A DNA stretch of 26,169 nt from positions 1-26,169 of the forward strand of contig DDYB01000035.1 in the NCBI GenBank assembly GCA_002347265.1. Direction: 5' to 3'. The stretch comes from Desulfobacteraceae bacterium UBA2245 (lineage in GTDB: Bacteria > Desulfobacterota > Desulfobacteria > Desulfobacterales > UBA2245). Positions 22,711-26,169 of this stretch are shown piece after piece; positions within the stretch are counted from its first letter, which is position 1, and every line of letters begins with the position of its first letter. A program made the position numbers and the translations under genes. The notes beneath the pieces are model-generated. The model worked only from the letters and a program-made list of their open reading frames with translations. It searched no databases and had not been told where the DNA came from.

Positions 22711-23115
22711 ATGATTCTTTCCGTCAAGACCCGGTCTCAAACCGAACTGGTCGATATCACCGACTCAGTTCGGAAATGGATTCAATCCTCGGGCTTTGTC
22801 TCAGGCCTGTGCTTCCTTTACGTTCCACATACAACCGCGGCCGTTACCATCAATGAAAGCGCCGACCCCAGCGTGGCCCTGGATATTGTGACGGCCTTGA
22901 ACCGGATGGTTCCGCCTCAGGGCCCTTACCGGCATCTGGAAGGCAACTCTCCGGCGCATGTCAAGGCCTCGATGATCGGTTCATCCGTGCTGGTCGCGGT
23001 CGAACAGGGCGAACTGTGCTTCGGAACCTGGCAGGGAATCTTTTTTTGCGAATTCGACGGACCGCGAACCCGCAAGGTCCGGATTCGCTTTCTTCAGGCC
23101 GACTTCAAGGAGTGA
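22711..23115 (+). CDS. YjbQ/UPF0047 family protein
   Basis: A 134-residue member of the widespread YjbQ (secondary thiamine-phosphate synthase-like, UPF0047) family. The E. coli protein has weak thiamine phosphate synthase activity, but the true role is unsettled. Family signatures are all present: FLYVPHTTAAVTINESADP (about 36-54), a YRHLEGNSPAHVKASMIGSS metal/anion-binding block (about 72-91), and GTWQGIFFCEFDGPRTRKV near the C-terminus. The length is typical. AAGGGAG precedes the ATG. It sits between dsrC and the siroheme decarboxylase gene, with only three bases before the latter, whose ribosome-binding site lies inside the end of this gene. This implies co-expression but not a shared pathway. 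Confidence 0.9.
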   Translation: MILSVKTRSQTELVDITDSVRKWIQSSGFVSGLCFLYVPHTTAAVTINESADPSVALDIVTALNRMVPPQGPYRHLEGNSPAHVKASMIGSSVLVAVEQGELCFGTWQGIFFCEFDGPRTRKVRIRFLQADFKE

Positions 23116-23118
23116 CTC

Positions 23119-23574
23119 ATGTCCCGGTTGGATGACGCGGATAAAAAAATACTCAACAGAATTCAATCGGACTTTCCGATGGAGTCCAGGCCCTATCTTG
23201 CATTGGCCGAAGAGGTTGGCCTCAGCGAAAAAGAGGTTCTGGAGCGGGTCACACGGCTGAAAAAGGACGGCATCATCCGGCGCATCGGAGCCAATCTTGC
23301 CCCCGCCAGGCTCGGTTTTGTCAGCACCCTGTGCGCCGCCGCAGTGCCGGAGGACCGCATCGACACATTCGCCCGATGCGTCAATCGATATGACGGCGTG
23401 ACCCACAATTACGTCCGCCAGGGAAACTTCAACGTGTGGTTCACCTTCATCGCGCCATCCATGGAGAAGATCGAATCCAGGCTTGCCGCCATCGCTGAGG
23501 AAACCGGAATCGAGAAAATCCTCAATCTGCCTACCACCAGGGTTTTTAAAATACGCGCCCAGTTCGATTTATAA
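23119..23574 (+). CDS. Siroheme decarboxylase subunit (AhbA/AhbB, NirDLGH/Lrp-like family)
   Basis: Subunit of the enzyme that decarboxylates siroheme to 12,18-didecarboxysiroheme in the alternative heme pathway of sulfate reducers and archaea. The 151-residue protein has an N-terminal Lrp/AsnC-like winged helix (LDDADKKILNRIQSDFP through RLKKDGIIRRIGANL, about residues 4-55). An alpha-beta domain follows with the diagnostic GVTHNYVRQGNFNVWFTFIAPS (about 94-115, including the His-Tyr-Arg implicated in catalysis) and ILNLPTTRVFKIRAQF. I lean toward AhbA, but subunit assignment needs comparison. The partner subunit is not in the window, although the active enzyme in sulfate reducers is a heterodimer. 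The ribosome-binding site AAGGAG overlaps the yjbQ 3' end. The stop codon is directly followed by, and partly shared with, the target site of a short repeat element. Confidence 0.88.
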   Translation: MSRLDDADKKILNRIQSDFPMESRPYLALAEEVGLSEKEVLERVTRLKKDGIIRRIGANLAPARLGFVSTLCAAAVPEDRIDTFARCVNRYDGVTHNYVRQGNFNVWFTFIAPSMEKIESRLAAIAEETGIEKILNLPTTRVFKIRAQFDL

Positions 23575-23718
23575 CAGGGTGTTTGAAAAACAAGAATCAG
23601 GCCGTCAGGCAAGGCGCGCGGCGATGCGACAAGCGCAGCATATTCAAGCAGATGTGAGCATTGGCGAGAGCCGCGCAACGCTGAATGGCGGCCTCAGGCG
23701 CAGTTTTTCAACAGCCTG
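23575..23718 (+). repeat. Short dispersed repeat (MITE-like), complete copy
   Basis: A 144-base element beginning CAGGGTGTTTGAAAAAC and ending GTTTTTCAACAGCCTG, which are imperfect inverted repeats of each other. It is flanked on both sides by ATAA (23571-23574 and 23719-23722), consistent with a 4-base target duplication. Its first 62 bases recur at 26109-26169 in the same orientation with two substitutions and one indel. It has no coding capacity. It lies immediately after the siroheme decarboxylase stop codon. Confidence 0.8.
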
Positions 23719-23722
23719 ATAA

Positions 23723-24212
23723 ACCGGATCGCGCCGGCCGGTCTCATCTTCCTTTGAATCAGGTTTTTGGTGAACAATGCCTCAGGGCATCAACAAAAAG
23801 CAACCCGGTGGATCAAGGCATCGAAAACCGCCTCTATAATCTTGAAAACCCAATAATACTCCCGATTTCGAAACGCAATTCTGCAAACGTTCCGCACCTC
23901 AAAGTCGCAAATTCCCCTCTGGAAAAAAGGCGGGCCGGAATTTCCGTGGCTCCGTGTGGAAATCCGCCATTCCGGAAAAAAGCTTTGACCCCATCGCTCT
24001 AAAATTCTTTCCGGACCATATCCTCGGCGCAACATTACCCTTGACAAACAAAAATGTTTTATTTAGTTTGAACAGTATTCATTATATAAACTACTTTTTA
24101 TTATTTATCTTGTTATTTTTCAGTAGGTTATATTAAAAGGATGTTTTTAAATCGCCCAAACAAGCTCTCCTGAGGAGAGACATATTAAACATCATAATTC
24201 AAGGAGGATGAA
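23723..24212 (+). promoter_or_regulatory. Intergenic region upstream of satP with promoter and palindromic site
   Basis: No gene is visible in this 490-base stretch. TTGACA (24041-24046), 17 bases, TAGTTT (24064-24069) is a possible promoter. Its -35 is perfect but its -10 weak, and the following 60 bases are extremely AT-rich. Just before the gene, CTCTCC (24165-24170) and GGAGAG (24174-24179) form a near-perfect palindrome around TGA, 23 bases upstream of the AAGGAGG, a candidate operator or leader hairpin. Confidence 0.4.
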
Positions 24213-24770
24213 ATGGCAGAAGTAAAACTGGGGAATCCGGCGGCAGTCGGCCTGGGAGGGTTTGCATTAACCACGATGATTTTGCAGTTTCATAATCTGG
24301 GCTGGTGCGGTGTCGGCCCGGTTGTGGCCTGCGGACTTTTTTACGGCGGGCTCGCCCAAATGATCGCGGGCCTGCAGGAGCAGAAAACAGGAAACAATTT
24401 CGGATACAGCGCCTTTACTTCTTATGGCGCATTCTGGATCTGTCTGGCGGTTATATTCCTTTTGAACCACTTTGACATTTACAAATCCGGTGCTGTGGAA
24501 GTGGGTTGTTTTCTCATTGTCTGGACCATCTATACGGCCATTATGTTTGTCGGTTCGATGCGAACCAATGGTATGCTGGCGTTTACATTCCTGACGCTTC
24601 TGCTGGGCTTCATCGGCCTGGATCTGGCCCATTTCGGCTACCCGGCGATGACCAAGATCGCCGCCATCGATCTGATCATCTGCGCGGCGAGCGCCTGGTA
24701 CATTATGGCGCATGTGATTTTCGCCGATCTCGGAATCAACCTTCCGGTCGGCAAACCCTGGATGAAGTAA
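24213..24770 (+). CDS. satP: Acetate/succinate transporter, AceTr (GPR1/FUN34/SatP) family
   Basis: Inner-membrane acetate channel or acetate-proton symporter of 185 residues with six hydrophobic segments (about 13-30, 36-54, 70-85, 95-115, 118-138, 147-170). It has the family N-terminal motif NPAAVGLGGFALTT (8-21; consensus NPAPLGL), the YGGLAQMIAGLQEQKTGNNFG loop containing the QM-AG signature, and TSYGAFW before the third segment. AAGGAGG sits 6 bases before the ATG. A strong terminator follows at 24778-24812, so it is a single-gene transcript. For a sulfate reducer, it would allow acetate export by incomplete oxidisers or uptake by complete ones; direction cannot be read from sequence. 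It is flanked, together with the ThiF-family gene, by two copies of a dispersed repeat. Confidence 0.9.
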   Translation: MAEVKLGNPAAVGLGGFALTTMILQFHNLGWCGVGPVVACGLFYGGLAQMIAGLQEQKTGNNFGYSAFTSYGAFWICLAVIFLLNHFDIYKSGAVEVGCFLIVWTIYTAIMFVGSMRTNGMLAFTFLTLLLGFIGLDLAHFGYPAMTKIAAIDLIICAASAWYIMAHVIFADLGINLPVGKPWMK

Positions 24771-24777
24771 CATATAC

Positions 24778-24812
24778 AAACCCCCGTACAAGAGCGTTGT
24801 GCGGGGGTTTTA
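24778..24812 (+). terminator. Intrinsic terminator of satP
   Basis: AAACCCCCG (24778-24786) pairs with CGGGGGTTT (24802-24810), with further ACA/TGT pairing inside, followed by a short T-run. It lies 8 bases after the satP stop. Confidence 0.8.
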
Positions 24813-25147
24813 TTCAATGAATGCATTGTTAAACCCTTTCGTTCGGCCTGCCAATCTTTTTAGAAAACTTCTCATTCGCCTGCAACGGCATCTGAACCCT
24901 TCTTAAAAAATCGGGCCGAAGACCCGATCGGTCTCAAGTTCCGATCAACAGCCTGAATGGATCATAATGATCAACTGAACTTTTCGTTTGAGGAGGTATC
25001 CGACGGGCGGTAATTTCGGAACCTCATGAGTTTAAAAGGCCATTGGGCATATACAAAGATCACAACCATTAATTGATTGACACGCAGAACCTTCATTCGT
25101 ATATTTTTTCCCACACGCGCAAATTCTTATCAAATATAGAGGAACTT
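24813..25147. other. Intergenic region between satP terminator and thiF-like gene
   Basis: No supported gene in 335 bases. It contains a hairpin ATCGGG/CCCGAT (24910-24928), a palindrome GATCATAATGATC (24961-24973), and a strong unattached ribosome-binding-like GAGGAGG near 24990 with no start codon at useful distance. A 16-codon frame from ATG 25026 has no good ribosome-binding site and is not supported. I did not find a convincing promoter for the downstream gene. Confidence 0.35.
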
Positions 25148-26047
25148 ATGGATAAAACTTTACAGGGAAAAGGGGCCAGTGATCCGGATCGACGAGAACC
25201 TGCCGCCGCAGTCTGCTTGGAGGATCGGGCCTACACAACTGACTGTCTGGGAGACTCGCAACTAGTGATAGAAGATGATGCGCTACTCGAATGGGCGCAT
25301 AGCAACCGAATTTCACCGCAAGAGGCCCAGATCGAGGCGATCCAAAGCAGAATCATTCCTCTGCGCTATGCCAAAAACTTCCATTCCCTGACCCTTGGCG
25401 AGCAGAGACGCGTCTGCGAGAGTCGGGTCCTTGTCTGCGGCTGCGGAGGACTTGGCGGGGCACTCATCAACCTTCTGGCACGTGCGGGGGTGGGTGCGCT
25501 TCGTCTGGTGGACGGAGGCGTTTTCGTCCCCTCCAATCTCAATCGCCAGTGGTTGTGCGATACACAAGCGCTCTCACGCCCCAAAGCAGAGGTCGCCGGA
25601 GCGCGCGTCCGGTCAATCAACCCCCTGACAGAGGTTGAGGTGTTTCCCGTTCTCATGGACGAAAATAATGCCGAATCTTTTGTCAAGGGGATGGATCTGG
25701 TAATTGATGCCCTGGATGATTTTGCCGGCCGTTTTCTTCTGGCGGAAACTGCCAGGCGCATGAAGGTGCCTTTCATCCATACTGCCGCGACCGGATGGTG
25801 GGGGCAGGTCAGCACCTTCCTTCCGGAGTCCTTTCTGGATATGCACAGCATTTACGGGCGTGAGGAAGAACAGGATCGGCAGCCGGATGAGTTGATGGGC
25901 GTTCTCGGGCCGGCTCCTGCGGTTATCGGAGGTCTTGCGGCTTTTGAAGCAATCCGTCTTCTATCGGGAAGAAACTCCGCATACACCGATCAACTTTGTT
26001 ACCTGGATGGAGAAAGCGGACGACTGGACGTTATACCTCTCGAATAG
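25148..26047 (+). CDS. ThiF/HesA/MoeB-family E1-like adenylyltransferase
   Basis: A 299-residue protein of the E1-like superfamily, which adenylates the C-terminal glycine of ubiquitin-like sulfur carriers (MoaD, ThiS and others). After an unusual N-terminal extension of about 75 residues comes the nucleotide-binding Rossmann motif VLVCGCGGLGGALINLLARAG (95-115). It continues with LRLVDGGVFVPSNLNRQ (119-134), where the Asp and Asn-Arg-Gln contact ATP, the conserved Lys146 in SRPKAEVA, and VIDALDDFAGRFLL. There are no CxxC zinc pairs, and no clear catalytic cysteine follows. ATG at 25148 is chosen because AGAGGAA precedes it; an in-frame TTG at 25073 would add 25 residues without a site. No MoaD/ThiS-like partner is nearby. 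Partner and pathway (molybdopterin, tungstopterin, thiamine or another) are unknown. Confidence 0.85.
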   Translation: MDKTLQGKGASDPDRREPAAAVCLEDRAYTTDCLGDSQLVIEDDALLEWAHSNRISPQEAQIEAIQSRIIPLRYAKNFHSLTLGEQRRVCESRVLVCGCGGLGGALINLLARAGVGALRLVDGGVFVPSNLNRQWLCDTQALSRPKAEVAGARVRSINPLTEVEVFPVLMDENNAESFVKGMDLVIDALDDFAGRFLLAETARRMKVPFIHTAATGWWGQVSTFLPESFLDMHSIYGREEEQDRQPDELMGVLGPAPAVIGGLAAFEAIRLLSGRNSAYTDQLCYLDGESGRLDVIPLE

Positions 26048-26108
26048 CGGTTATCCGACAAACTGTTGCGTTACATGCTTTTTACACTCTATTTCAGGTA
26101 TGGATTAA

Positions 26109-26169
26109 CAGGGTGTTGAAAAACAAGAATCAGGCTGTCAGGCAAGGTGCGCGGCGATGCGACAAGCGC
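26109..26169 (+). repeat. Second copy of the dispersed repeat, truncated by the window edge
   Basis: Sixty-one bases matching 23575-23636 with two C-to-T differences and one missing T, in the same orientation. It starts 61 bases after the ThiF-family stop codon. Its right end and any target duplication lie outside the window; the left flank is TTAA. Confidence 0.85.

Noticed and set aside
23685..24002. 105-codon open frame after the siroheme decarboxylase gene
   Set aside because: It begins inside the dispersed repeat, has no ribosome-binding site and no protein-like composition.
1..26169. CRISPR arrays, tRNA genes, phage or toxin-antitoxin modules
   Set aside because: No regularly spaced direct repeats, no tRNA-like cloverleaf with the conserved TTCGA loop, and no integrase, structural phage or toxin-antitoxin proteins were seen.

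Overview
The window reads as a chromosomal segment of an anaerobic, sulfate-reducing deltaproteobacterium (Desulfobacterota, probably Desulfobacterales). The evidence is gene content: a DsrC with both redox cysteines, a TusA-like sulfur carrier, a NarI-type cytochrome b paired with an HdrD/DsrK-like iron-sulfur protein, an Ahb-type siroheme decarboxylase, a GatB amidotransferase subunit, and a Desulfobacterota-style pilMNOPQ operon. The taxonomic placement is inference, since no rRNA gene lies inside the window.

Layout. 1-550: on the minus strand this looks like the leader of a ribosomal RNA operon whose genes lie beyond the left edge (two promoters, a hairpin and a boxA). 553-4282 (+): htpX membrane protease, an unrecognised single-pass membrane protein, and pgm phosphoglucomutase. 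4332-6315 (-): two cell-wall enzymes, a YafK-type L,D-transpeptidase-family protein and an M23 lipoprotein endopeptidase. 6464-8789 (+): a small FmdB-type protein, then alaC-type alanine aminotransferase preceded by a short alanine-rich reading frame and two back-to-back terminators (a candidate attenuator), then an adenosine-specific kinase family protein. 8919-10352 (-): gatB. 10654-16190 (-): pilM-pilN-pilO-pilP-pilQ, the type IV pilus alignment complex and outer-membrane secretin, transcribed as one tightly packed operon. 16191-17364: over 1.1 kb with no convincing protein gene but with a plus-strand promoter and terminator-like hairpins.

17365-23574 is the sulfur/heme section: an MFS transporter, tusA, a cytochrome b subunit and an HdrD-like subunit in one short operon; miaA on the opposite strand; then dsrC, yjbQ and a siroheme decarboxylase subunit in a second operon. 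A plausible joint picture, which is inference, is that TusA and/or DsrC carry persulfide sulfur that the membrane module oxidises or reduces against the quinone pool, while siroheme decarboxylation feeds the heme b that the cytochrome needs.

23571-26169: two direct copies of a short dispersed repeat with inverted ends (the second cut off by the window edge) flank a satP-type acetate transporter and a stand-alone ThiF/HesA-family E1-like enzyme. The two observations most worth following are the possible alanine attenuator ahead of alaC and the TusA/NarI-like/HdrD-like module.
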